Positions 1 to 8,700 of a stretch of 43,305 bases of DNA are shown in pieces. This stretch comes from a virus, in IMG/VR virus record IMGVR_UViG_3300030103_000498, positions 1 through 43,305 of that record. One strand, given 5' to 3'. Every line of letters starts with the position of its first letter. Within the stretch, counting starts at the first letter, position 1. The notes below the pieces were generated by a model. The model did no database searches, was not told where the DNA came from, and saw only the letters and a list, made by a program, of their open reading frames with translations. The position numbers and the translations under genes are program-made.

Positions 1-15
1 AAGGAAGTAAGTAAA

Positions 16-891
16 ATGAATACAGAACTAGCGATAGCAAATGATTTAGGTATGTCACTTGCAGAGGCAGTAGGTGTAAATCCTAACAGTGGTGATGGTG
101 AGAGAAAGACACCTGTTTTACCTAGAGTAAACCTAATGCACACAGGTATCATGGGTGAGATTGATGTTAATGGTAAGCCCATTAGAACTGAGGTTGTACC
201 ATCAGGATCATTCAAGATTACAAGAGGCGAGGACGATGTTGTTTATGCATCTAAACCTGTTGTACGTATCTTTGCAATCAGACAGCAGTGGTCTAAGTGG
301 GACGCCAAGGATGAGGTAATGATGAAAACTATCATGTCTAATGATCTTAAAGGTGACCTCAAAGATAACATGGGTACGTTTAATTTAGGTAGACCATCAG
401 GTTATATCGAAGATTGGGATAGCTTACCAGACAAAACAAAAGATCTCATACGTAGCATTAAGCGTAAGAAGATTCTCTTTGGTGAGTTGAGTGCGGCAGG
501 TGTTACTGACGAAGCAGGTAATCCAGTTGAGCCTATTACTGATATGCCTTTTTACTTTGAAGTACCACCTTCAAGCATCAAGTCTTTGGATGCAGCAGTG
601 AATGCATTGTCACGTAAAAACGTATTACCTATTCAGTGTATGATTACATTAGGTTCAGACTTAGTTAATTCTAATACAGGTAATACCTTTGCTGTTATGA
701 CTTTAGAATCAGGTGATAAGGTTGACTTAAAGCATGAAGATCAAGAGACACTACACAACTTCTTGGACTACATCACTACTCAAAACTCTTACATTCTACA
801 ACAGTGGAGTGAAAAGAATCAAAAGAATATCTCTGATGATGATGCTGCAATAGTAGCAGAGTTTGTTAACGTAGAAGAGGCAGAAGAATAA
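16..891 (+). CDS. Possible ssDNA-binding or replication-associated protein
   Basis: A 291-residue soluble protein. The ATG follows an AAGGAAG ribosome binding site at 1-7 by eight bases. I do not recognise a definite domain. The C-terminus is acidic (ISDDDAAIV, then VEEAEE), which resembles the acidic tails of phage ssDNA-binding proteins such as T7 gp2.5. The next two genes are a recombination-type nuclease and a T7 endonuclease I-like resolvase, so SSB is the most natural role by position. This is inference from tail and neighbours only. The stop codon overlaps the ATG of the nuclease gene (TAATG), suggesting coupled translation. It could equally be another replication accessory factor. Confidence 0.8.
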   Translation: MNTELAIANDLGMSLAEAVGVNPNSGDGERKTPVLPRVNLMHTGIMGEIDVNGKPIRTEVVPSGSFKITRGEDDVVYASKPVVRIFAIRQQWSKWDAKDEVMMKTIMSNDLKGDLKDNMGTFNLGRPSGYIEDWDSLPDKTKDLIRSIKRKKILFGELSAAGVTDEAGNPVEPITDMPFYFEVPPSSIKSLDAAVNALSRKNVLPIQCMITLGSDLVNSNTGNTFAVMTLESGDKVDLKHEDQETLHNFLDYITTQNSYILQQWSEKNQKNISDDDAAIVAEFVNVEEAEE

Positions 892-1754
892 TGAACCACC
901 CTGCTGAACTAGCTGTCTTTGAGTACCTTGGTAAAGCTATCAAGGGTGAAACAGATATGGCTGAAGACATACGTAAGCAAGTTGCTTCTGATGTTGAAGC
1001 TGCACTGGAGAAGCAGTTCGGTGGCAAGCCTCGTGATGAGTTTAGATTAAGGATGTCCAACATTGGGCGTCCTACTTGTCAGCTATGGTTTGAGAAGAAT
1101 GACCCTAAAGATAAGACACCACTACCACCGCACTTCTTGATTAACATGATCATAGGTGACATTGTGGAAGCAGTGTTCAAGGGTCTTCTCCGTGCTGCTG
1201 AAGTAGACTTCAAAGATAATGACAATGTAACTCTTAAATTAAAGGATGGCACAGAAGTAAAGGGTGAGTACGACATGGTGCTTGATGGTAAGGTAGACGA
1301 TGTTAAGTCAGCCTCACCCTGGTCATACAAAAATAAGTTTAACAGCTTAGAGACTTTAGCTAAGAGTGACAGCTTTGGATACGTGTCTCAACTAGTAGGT
1401 TATGCTGAAGCTGCAGGTGTAGATGTCGGTGGTTGGTGGGTAGTCAACAAAGCCAATGGTGAGTTTAAATACGTTGATGCAAACGATGTAGACAAAGGTG
1501 CAGTAATGGAAAGCATCGAAGATACAGTAGAGTACATCAATGAAGACAAACCTTTTGAGCGTTGTTTTGAAGCTGTACCTGAGACACACTTCCGTAAACC
1601 TACAGGTAACCTAAAGCTAGGGTCTGAATGTAGCTTCTGTTCATTTAAACATAAGTGTTGGTCTAGTATACAAACACGTACTGCTGTAATGTCTAAAGCT
1701 CAGAACCCACCTATGGTAGACTATGTTCTATTGAGTCCTGAGTATGCGGCATAA
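891..1754 (+). CDS. Cas4/RecB-like PD-(D/E)XK nuclease with Fe-S cluster
   Basis: A 287-residue PD-(D/E)XK superfamily nuclease, probably a DNA-end-processing exonuclease for replication or recombination. Visible motifs: E93 in GDIVEAV, D128 in GEYDMVL, the D137-V-K139 catalytic pair in VDDVKS, and Q167 in the YVSQLVGYA motif. One cysteine near the N-terminus (C63 in PTCQLW) and three at the C-terminus (C247, C250, C256 in CSFCSFKHKCW) match the split four-cysteine arrangement that binds a 4Fe-4S cluster in Cas4 and AddB nucleases. The gene overlaps the upstream stop by one base and the resolvase start by eleven. Family assignment is by motif; whether it acts 5'-3' like T7 gp6 or otherwise cannot be read from sequence. 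Confidence 0.88.
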   Translation: MNHPAELAVFEYLGKAIKGETDMAEDIRKQVASDVEAALEKQFGGKPRDEFRLRMSNIGRPTCQLWFEKNDPKDKTPLPPHFLINMIIGDIVEAVFKGLLRAAEVDFKDNDNVTLKLKDGTEVKGEYDMVLDGKVDDVKSASPWSYKNKFNSLETLAKSDSFGYVSQLVGYAEAAGVDVGGWWVVNKANGEFKYVDANDVDKGAVMESIEDTVEYINEDKPFERCFEAVPETHFRKPTGNLKLGSECSFCSFKHKCWSSIQTRTAVMSKAQNPPMVDYVLLSPEYAA

Positions 1755-2172
1755 CAAAGCTAGGTATCGCAGCGGCTTAGAAAAAGAGGTTGCTGCGTAC
1801 TTACGTAAGAAACAAAAGAAAGTTAGATATGAAGTATTGAAGGTAGAGTGGGAAGACCTACGTTATCGCACCTACACACCAGACTTTGTATTGGACAATG
1901 GTATTATCATAGAAACTAAAGGTATCTTTGATAGCGCAGATAGACGTAAACATCGTGAGATACAGAGGCAACATCCTGAGTTAGACATACGATTTGTATT
2001 TAGTAATTCAAACTCAAAACTATACAAGGGTGCTAAGTCTAGGTACTGCAACTGGTGTGACAAGTATAAGTTTCAATGGGCGCATCGTGTTATACCTGAA
2101 GAGTGGTTAAAAGAAAAAGGTAAAGAGATTACAGTTAAGCGAATAGAATTAAAAACAAAAAGGAAAGACTGA
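1744..2172 (+). CDS. T7 endonuclease I-like Holliday junction resolvase
   Basis: A 142-residue homologue of phage T7 gp3, which cuts branched DNA and resolves junctions before packaging. The catalytic set E13, D47 (TYTPDF), E57 and K59 (IETKG) has spacings of 34, 10 and 2 residues, nearly identical to T7 E20, D55, E65 and K67. The C-terminal half contains YCNWCDKYKF, with a CxxC pair. The start overlaps the preceding nuclease gene and the stop overlaps the next ATG (TGATG), so the genes are co-translated. Length fits the family (T7: 149 residues). Confidence 0.93.
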   Translation: MRHNKARYRSGLEKEVAAYLRKKQKKVRYEVLKVEWEDLRYRTYTPDFVLDNGIIIETKGIFDSADRRKHREIQRQHPELDIRFVFSNSNSKLYKGAKSRYCNWCDKYKFQWAHRVIPEEWLKEKGKEITVKRIELKTKRKD

Positions 2173-2507
2173 TGGGACATGACTTAGACGATGACGAGAT
2201 AGCAATAGTTATAAGTCCAGTAAATTATAAAGACACTAATAAATGGGAAGGTGAAACAAATGTGTCCATAGCTATATCGCCTGAACACAATTTACCTGAT
2301 CCTATAATTAATGGCATTGTTGATGTAGCCACTATGATGTCAGCCTTTTTAGATCTGGCACACGAGCAACCATACCTATATGCTCAAGTAAAAGAACACA
2401 GGGATTATCTAATAGCTATGGATGAAGAAGATGAAAAAGCTGTTGTAACAAAAGAAGGAAATGTATATAGACTTAACAAGTGGACAAAAACGAAGGGAAA
2501 CGCATAA
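2172..2507 (+). CDS. Hypothetical acidic protein
   Basis: A 111-residue acidic protein of unknown function. The start is supported by AGGA eight bases upstream and by overlap with the resolvase stop; its own stop overlaps the ATG of the DUF3310 gene. It begins MGHDLDDDEIAIVISP and is soluble, without cysteines or membrane segments. Position inside an uninterrupted recombination and nucleotide-metabolism operon argues that it is real. Confidence 0.75.
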   Translation: MGHDLDDDEIAIVISPVNYKDTNKWEGETNVSIAISPEHNLPDPIINGIVDVATMMSAFLDLAHEQPYLYAQVKEHRDYLIAMDEEDEKAVVTKEGNVYRLNKWTKTKGNA

Positions 2508-2785
2508 TGCTATCAGATTCTGATCTAACTATTACACTAACTGGTGATACAACACTAGACCATGATCAAGTAAATAATCCAGTACACTACAATCATAGTG
2601 GCATAGAATGTATTGAAGCCATAGAAGCAATGACAGAGAATATGTCAGGCGCTACAGCACCTCACGCTGCTAATGTATTAAAGTATTTATGGAGGCACGA
2701 ATATAAGAATGGATTAGAAGATATAGATAAAGCTATCTGGTATCTCAATAGACTTAAAGATCGCTACAAGGAGATACATAAATGA
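2507..2785 (+). CDS. DUF3310 (SaV-like) protein
   Basis: A 92-residue member of the DUF3310 family, common in phages and of unknown biochemical role. Diagnostic elements are NNPVHYNHSGIECIEAIEA near the N-terminus, then VLKYLWRHEYKNG and DIDKAIWYLNRL. I chose the ATG at 2507 because it overlaps the previous stop (TAATG) and has AAGGG upstream; an earlier in-frame ATG at 2480 would only add residues lying inside the previous gene. The MazG-like gene follows with a four-base overlap, a pairing seen in many phages. Confidence 0.9.
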   Translation: MLSDSDLTITLTGDTTLDHDQVNNPVHYNHSGIECIEAIEAMTENMSGATAPHAANVLKYLWRHEYKNGLEDIDKAIWYLNRLKDRYKEIHK

Positions 2786-3138
2786 TAACGCCAGATGATA
2801 TAGACGCTTGGAAAGATATGTATGAAATGACATTTGAAGAGTATCAGATTGAAGCAGAGAAGACTGCTATATATCCTAAAGAGCATGAGATAGTTTACCC
2901 TGCGTTGGGACTCGCAGGTGAAGCAGGTGAAGTAGCCAACAAAGTAAAGAAGATGTTAAGGGATGGGACGTTTAACAGAGATGATGTAGCAGCAGAGATA
3001 GGTGATTGTCTGTGGTACATTGCAGCTTTATGTCGTGACTTAAACTTTGATATGACAGACCTTGCCCAACGCAACTTAAATAAACTTAATAGTCGTATGG
3101 AACGAGGAACCATTCAAGGCAGTGGCGATAAAAGATGA
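2782..3138 (+). CDS. MazG-like nucleotide pyrophosphohydrolase
   Basis: A 118-residue single-domain MazG-like protein, expected to hydrolyse (d)NTPs to monophosphates plus pyrophosphate. The metal-binding helices are visible as GLAGEAGEVANKVKK (ExxE) and AAEIGDCLWYIAAL (ExxD). It overlaps both neighbours by four bases (ATGA), within the same operon as the ribonucleotide reductase. In marine phages MazG is often proposed to tune nucleotide pools or (p)ppGpp; the substrate here is not determined. Confidence 0.88.
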   Translation: MITPDDIDAWKDMYEMTFEEYQIEAEKTAIYPKEHEIVYPALGLAGEAGEVANKVKKMLRDGTFNRDDVAAEIGDCLWYIAALCRDLNFDMTDLAQRNLNKLNSRMERGTIQGSGDKR

Positions 3139-3299
3139 AGTTTAATATTAAACTAACAATAGAAATAGACGAGGAAGAGCGAATACTACCGATAGTAGCA
3201 GAGATGCACGAGGAGGCAGTTACTGAGTTATTCCAAAATATTATTTATGATATTGATGGTGCAGTAATTAGAAAGATAGAGGTGAAAAAACATGAATAA
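3135..3299 (+). CDS. Small hypothetical protein
   Basis: A 54-residue acidic protein beginning MKFNIKLTIEIDEEER and ending VIRKIEVKKHE. It starts by ATGA overlap with the MazG-like stop and overlaps the ribonucleotide reductase start by eight bases, exactly bridging what would otherwise be a 153-base gap in the operon. Alternating hydrophobic residues at the N-terminus suggest a beta strand followed by a helix. Function unknown. Confidence 0.75.
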   Translation: MKFNIKLTIEIDEEERILPIVAEMHEEAVTELFQNIIYDIDGAVIRKIEVKKHE

Positions 3300-5187
3300 C
3301 TACTTACCAACCGACTACCAAAGCTTTATACACAAGTCACGGTACGCTAAATACATTGATGGAAAGGGTAGAGAATCTTGGCCTGAAACAGTTAGCCGTT
3401 ACATAGGTAACGTAGTAGGTGACAAGGTAGATAAAGAAACATCTACTGAGATAGAGCAAGCTATCCTGTCGTTAGACATCATGCCTAGCATGAGAGCCAT
3501 GATGACAGCAGGACCAGCTTTGGATAGAGACAACACTGCAGGATATAATTGTAGCTACTTACCTGTAGATGATCCAAAGTCCTTTGATGAGGCTATGTAC
3601 ATCCTGCTCTGTGGAACTGGTGTCGGCTTCAGTGTTGAGAGGCAGTTCATTAGCAAGCTTCCCGAAGTGCCTGAACTGTTCGATAGTGATACTACCATTG
3701 TGGTAAAGGACAGCAAGGAGGGCTGGGCTAAGGCGTTCAGACAATTGTTGGCACTCTTATGGGCAGGTGAGATTCCTAAGTGGGATGTTAGCAGAGTACG
3801 CCCTGCAGGTTCAAGGTTAAAAACATTTGGTGGTAGAGCCAGTGGACCTGCACCCCTTGTTGAGCTATTTAACTTTGCAGTAAAGACATTTAAGGATGCT
3901 CAAGGGCGTAGGCTATCTAGCTTAGAATGCCATGACCTAATGTGTTTCATTGGTCAGATAGTTGTAGTAGGTGGTGTTAGACGTAGTGCTATGATTAGTT
4001 TGTCTAATCTCAGTGATGATAGGATGCGTCATGCTAAGTCAGGACAGTGGTGGAACGAAGCTGCACACAGAGCTTTAGCTAATAACAGTGTGTCATACAC
4101 AGAGAAACCAGATTCGGAAACGTTTATGCGTGAGTGGTTATCTTTAGTAGAAAGTAAGTCAGGAGAACGTGGTGTATTCAATCGTCAAGCAAGTAAGAAT
4201 CAAGCTGCTAAGTATGAAAGGCGTGATCCTGACCATGAGTTTGGAACTAATCCTTGCTCTGAAATTATTCTTAGACCATATCAGTTTTGTAATCTTACTG
4301 AAGTGGTGGTTAGGGCTACGGATAACGTGGATGATCTGGAAAGAAAAGTTAAACTGGCTACTATTCTTGGTACGATTCAATCAACGTACACCAAGTTTCC
4401 ATACTTGCGGAAGGTGTGGACAACGAATACGGAAGAGGAGCGTCTGTTGGGTGTGTCACTCACAGGGATAATGGACAATCCTCTTATGACATCAACAAAC
4501 AAAGGATTGGAGAAGACTCTTGAACATTTACGAGAAACTGCTGTTCGTACTAATAGTGACTGTGCTAACCGCCTTGGCATTGCACCAAGTGCAGCAATTA
4601 CCTGCGTCAAACCTAGCGGAACAGTATCACAATTAGTTGACTCAGCATCAGGTATACATGCACGTCATGCACTACATTACATTAGAACTGTGCGTGGTGA
4701 CAATAAAGATCCACTTACACAAATGATGAAAGATCAAGGTATACCTAACTCACCTTGCGTTATGAAACCTGATAGCACTACAGTGTTTAGTTTCCCAATG
4801 AAGTCACCAAGAAAAGCTGTAACTCGAAACGATATGACAGCCATTGAACAGTTGGAGACATGGCTAACTTATCAGCGACACTGGTGTGAACACAAGCCTT
4901 CCGTAACAGTAACGGTTCGCTCAGATGAGTGGATGGAAGTAGGCGCATTTGTTTATAAACACTTTGATGAAATGTCAGGCGTGTCTTTCCTACCTCACTC
5001 AGATCACACTTATCAACAAGCACCATACCAAGATTGTACTAAGGATGATTACAATAAACTTAGTAAGATAATGCCAAAGAGTATTGATTGGTCTAAGCTT
5101 AGTGAGTATGAACAAGAAGATAACACAGTTGCTATGCAAACAATGGCTTGCAGTGGTGACGTGTGCGAAATAGTAGACATAGTATAA
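3292..5187 (+). CDS. nrdJ: Class II (B12-dependent) ribonucleoside-triphosphate reductase
   Basis: A 631-residue monomeric adenosylcobalamin-dependent reductase that makes dNTPs from rNTPs for phage replication. Key residues: C87 (GYNCSY) and C333 as the redox pair, the active-site motif N320-P-C322-S-E324 with C322 as thiyl radical site, and the C-terminal shuttle cysteines C620 and C625 (CSGDVC). This matches the layout of Lactobacillus leichmannii RTPR. It is shorter than that enzyme (739 residues), typical of phage forms. It needs host-supplied cobalamin. The gene closes the nucleotide-metabolism operon; 40 bases of non-coding DNA follow. Confidence 0.95.
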   Translation: MNNYLPTDYQSFIHKSRYAKYIDGKGRESWPETVSRYIGNVVGDKVDKETSTEIEQAILSLDIMPSMRAMMTAGPALDRDNTAGYNCSYLPVDDPKSFDEAMYILLCGTGVGFSVERQFISKLPEVPELFDSDTTIVVKDSKEGWAKAFRQLLALLWAGEIPKWDVSRVRPAGSRLKTFGGRASGPAPLVELFNFAVKTFKDAQGRRLSSLECHDLMCFIGQIVVVGGVRRSAMISLSNLSDDRMRHAKSGQWWNEAAHRALANNSVSYTEKPDSETFMREWLSLVESKSGERGVFNRQASKNQAAKYERRDPDHEFGTNPCSEIILRPYQFCNLTEVVVRATDNVDDLERKVKLATILGTIQSTYTKFPYLRKVWTTNTEEERLLGVSLTGIMDNPLMTSTNKGLEKTLEHLRETAVRTNSDCANRLGIAPSAAITCVKPSGTVSQLVDSASGIHARHALHYIRTVRGDNKDPLTQMMKDQGIPNSPCVMKPDSTTVFSFPMKSPRKAVTRNDMTAIEQLETWLTYQRHWCEHKPSVTVTVRSDEWMEVGAFVYKHFDEMSGVSFLPHSDHTYQQAPYQDCTKDDYNKLSKIMPKSIDWSKLSEYEQEDNTVAMQTMACSGDVCEIVDIV

Positions 5188-5227
5188 TTACTATGATATT
5201 ATAAACTTGTATTAGAAAGGAAATAAT

Positions 5228-5341
5228 ATGCAAGCATTTGGAGTATTAGTAGCGTTAATTGTAGGGCTAGAATTGTTTGAGAAATATGATAATGACTCAG
5301 TCGATTCTGAGACTCCTGAAGTTGTAGAAAGCACAGAGTAA
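5228..5341 (+). CDS. Very small membrane-anchored peptide
   Basis: A 37-residue peptide beginning MQAFGVLVALIVGLELFEKY, so a single hydrophobic segment (residues 3-17) followed by an acidic tail of about 20 residues. AAAGGAAATAAT upstream provides a ribosome binding site, and the stop overlaps the ATG of the next gene (TAATG). No family recognised. The coupling to neighbours and good binding site make it likely genuine. Confidence 0.6.
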   Translation: MQAFGVLVALIVGLELFEKYDNDSVDSETPEVVESTE

Positions 5342-5532
5342 TGTATGTTTTAGTACTCATAATGTCCATTGCACCAGGTTATGTACAAGTTAAAGCTGTG
5401 GATTACATCTACCCCACAATGGAAGCATGTAAACAAGGAGCAAGGTACATGCGTAGTGAGCTTATGAGTACTAAACCAACACCTAAATCTACAGTATCAG
5501 CTTACTGTACAGAGATACCAACGGAAGTATAA
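5341..5532 (+). CDS. Small exported-type protein with two cysteines
   Basis: A 63-residue protein with a hydrophobic N-terminus (MYVLVLIMSIAPG) and two cysteines (in EACKQG and AYCTEI) that could form a disulfide, suggesting export to the periplasm. Function unknown. Its architecture resembles the 66-residue protein at 34309-34509. It overlaps the preceding peptide gene by one base. Confidence 0.65.
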   Translation: MYVLVLIMSIAPGYVQVKAVDYIYPTMEACKQGARYMRSELMSTKPTPKSTVSAYCTEIPTEV

Positions 5533-5538
5533 TAATAT

Positions 5539-5745
5539 ATGAGCCTAGAAAAAGAAGCGAAAGACTTTGTATCTAGGAGACAAGATCATTTCAAAGAGGG
5601 TATGCAGAAACGCGGTGAAGCACTGGAAAAGTTTATTTCAGATAACTTGTATCACAGTACGGAAACGCACGAAGCATTAAAAAGTTTAATTGAAGTACAG
5701 ATGTGGTCAGAACGTGCCTCAAAAATGTATGGTATAAAAAAGTAA
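5539..5745 (+). CDS. Small helical protein resembling Acb2/Tad1 hairpin family
   Basis: A 68-residue protein predicted to form a helix (about 5-36), a turn around NLYHSTET and a second helix (43-63). The second helix reads THEALKSLIEVQMWSERA, which looks like the conserved helix of the Acb2/Tad1 hairpin domain (pattern ALxxLxxAxMWAxxA) found in phage proteins that sequester cyclic nucleotides and block CBASS or Thoeris. The likeness is from memory and short, so the assignment is tentative. It is the last gene of the rightward block, a usual place for small host-interaction genes. Confidence 0.55.
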   Translation: MSLEKEAKDFVSRRQDHFKEGMQKRGEALEKFISDNLYHSTETHEALKSLIEVQMWSERASKMYGIKK

Positions 5746-5770
5746 GGGCGCTAAATGCGCCCCTCTTCTT
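5740..5770. terminator. Bidirectional terminator between convergent blocks
   Basis: GGGCGC (5746-5751), loop TAAAT, GCGCCC (5757-5762): a perfect six-pair GC stem immediately after the stop of the last rightward gene and seven bases from the stop of the leftward block. The + strand continues CTCTTCTT; the - strand continues into TTACTTTTTTATA, a better U-tract. Position between converging operons supports termination in both directions, stronger on the - strand. Confidence 0.8.
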
Positions 5771-8700
5771 ATCTAGTAGCAGCTTCTCTCTCTGCTTTTG
5801 CGTAAGTCTTACCTGCCTGTATATACCACAGCATGAGTATTGATTTACGTGTTTCTTTTTCATCAGCATCTAACTCAGGATCTGTATCAATTCTTTCTGC
5901 TGATTCTTGTACAGTTAGGCCAGAAAATCCATATCTCTTATTTTGTATAGACCATCCTCGCTCCGCTTCTTCCCTTTGCTTAGGTCCAAGAGCAAAATAC
6001 TCACCTCTTACATATGCATTGAAGTCTGACCTGTACTTTTCTTTTTTAGCTGCAAAGTCTGACAATATAAATTTAGCGTCTGCTCTTGTGTCTTTTATCT
6101 TAGATTTTATTCTTTCTTCTAGTAAGCCCCTACGCACATCAAAGTCAGAGTTTAAATATATACTGTCTGTGGTTATGTAGTTCTCTATATCCTCAGCCAA
6201 CTTACCTTGAAGCATCTGTTGAGTAAATAACTCCAACGCACTATTCTTTTCAGCGTAAGGATTGTATATTTTAAATGGGTCTATCTCTAGTCTAGCCATT
6301 TCTAACTTCAAGGCATTCTTTGGTGGCTCTCTAGTAAACCCAGTTATCTGTTTTAGAAAAGGATTTAGCTGTCTCAAAGGACCGTCACCATATATGTCAT
6401 GCCTTACTGCATCATATCCTGTGTCTCTATTATCGGGGTCCATCATTTGAAAATGTGTACGAGTAGAAGACCCCATAAACTTTAGCAATCCTTGCATTTC
6501 AGTTTCACCTAAGTCAATACCTGTAACATTTTTAAGATTCTTTGACATTTCATTCAGGTTAAAGTCAGGAAAACTTTTAGCAGCCCTACCATATAAATAT
6601 AAAAGAGGGCTGTTAGGACCACCCATATCTACCAGAGATACTGTAGCATCTAATGTTTGAGGTATGTATGCTGAACGAGGATCAAACTGACCATAGAAAT
6701 CTTTTACTACAGCAGCAGGATATGTAAAAGAACTAAGGTAATCTCCAGCAACTTTTAAAGCAGGTTGATAGTTTGGCTTTCCATCCATAATAGATTGAGC
6801 TACACGTACAGTCTCATCCACTATTGTACCACCTGGTCTAAACTCTGAGCCTACCATAAGTTTAGTTATGTCTTTCATAAACAAACCAGTGTCATCCTGT
6901 AGTTTATTAGGCATACCCATTTCCACCCTTGCTAATTGATTAGCTACATAGTGAATAGGTGCTGCTGGACCCATAGCAGCTTGAGCGTTTGTTACATCTT
7001 TGTTTGTCAACTGCTCTTCAAACCACTGTAGTCCATTAGTTATGTTATCTTTCTGTATCATGTAAGCACCAGCAAACATCATAGCGCCTGACATCTGTCT
7101 TGCTACGGCTTCCTGTGTTTGCCCTGTACCTCTACGTAAAGTGTTTAATAAAAAGTAATCATTAATAAACTTTGCTTGAGATGCCATATATCTTGGGAAA
7201 GGAATGACGGTGGTCATGCCTGTGTTGTGAACTAAATCAATGACTTTCTTAACAGCTTTGTTTGTATCGCTTGCATCCTTACCACCAAACCTACGTTGGA
7301 ATGTAAAGGCTAAACTATCATCAAGGGCTTTGTTTATTATGTCATCAGGTATTTCACTGATGCGCCCCTCTGCCATTACTTGATAAAGATTAAAGCCTAA
7401 AAAGTCATCGTTATTGTCTATCATATCCAACAAGTATTTATTAAAGCTTTCTGGAGTATCATCAACCCTTAGTTTTTGAATAAACTTATCATAACCCAAC
7501 TGATCTAAATCTTTAAGATATTTATTAAACTGTGATTCAATACTTCTATCTAAATCTTTTTTAGCTAAACCCTCTGGCATCCCTGCTTTTAGTTGAGCTA
7601 TAGCACGTTGTTTTAACTCACGATCAACAGTACCTGCAACCACAGCTTTCTTAAATACGTGATCCGACATTGTGTTAAGTGTGTTTACTGCTGTGCCTAG
7701 CTTGGCTAGTTTAGTATCTCTAATAGTACCAGCTTCTGCTTGAGCAGCTTCATAGAATGCTCTCTTCATAAGCTCTGGTGCATCTTCTTTTAGAGAGTAC
7801 ACAAGTGCGTCAGCTACATATTGATCTTTAGTTAGATACTTTAATATATCTGTAGTGCCTTGACGTGTAGCTGCAGCGTTACCTTTACCTGTAACTTTTT
7901 GTATAGCGTACAGATTGAACTGATCTAGTATATCGATGCCTGTCATGGCAACACCAAATATATTGTTACGCATGGTGGTAGCAGGTTGAGAAGTCATAAA
8001 AGCTCTACGTGTATCCTCAATGTTTTTCAAGGATCTAAATACTTTTCTAGTTGCACCAATCTGCATCTGTGCATCTTTTAACTCTTGAGCATCTCTACCT
8101 GAAACTGTTGACATACCCATGTCATACAATTCATCTAGCTTATCTCTAAACTTACCTGCTGCTTCTACTGCTTCTCTACCAGTGATAACTTTTCCTGAAG
8201 CACTCTTAAATTGTTTAGCTGATACAAGAGTACGAGCAGCCTCAGAATATTCTGCAGCAAATACAGCAGCTAGTTGTCTACGTGACAGTCCATACTTACC
8301 AGCAATACTATCAAACATATCTACACCAAAGCCTTGATCAATTGCGTTGGCAAGAAACTCTGTAACTCTCATGCCTTTCTCAGGCTTAAACTCTGGGTTG
8401 TAAGACTTTATAGTACGTGTTAGCTCAACGGCTGCAGCACCTAGTCTCTGTATAGTTTGTCTGTCTAGTCCACCAATAAGTCCGTCAGGCAAGTCTTTAC
8501 TAAGTATGTTTATCTTAGCTGACATACCTTCTTCAACAAGCTTAGGATCAATAGCTGCTAGTAGTTTGTTTTTAGTAAAGCGTATGTAACGTCTACCCTC
8601 TGCTGTTGAGGCGTGTTTCTGTAAATCGTCTACTGCTCTTTGTGCAGCAGAAGCATGTCTTGCAGTCTTAGCTGCATCACCTGCTTTTACAGTATCTATA

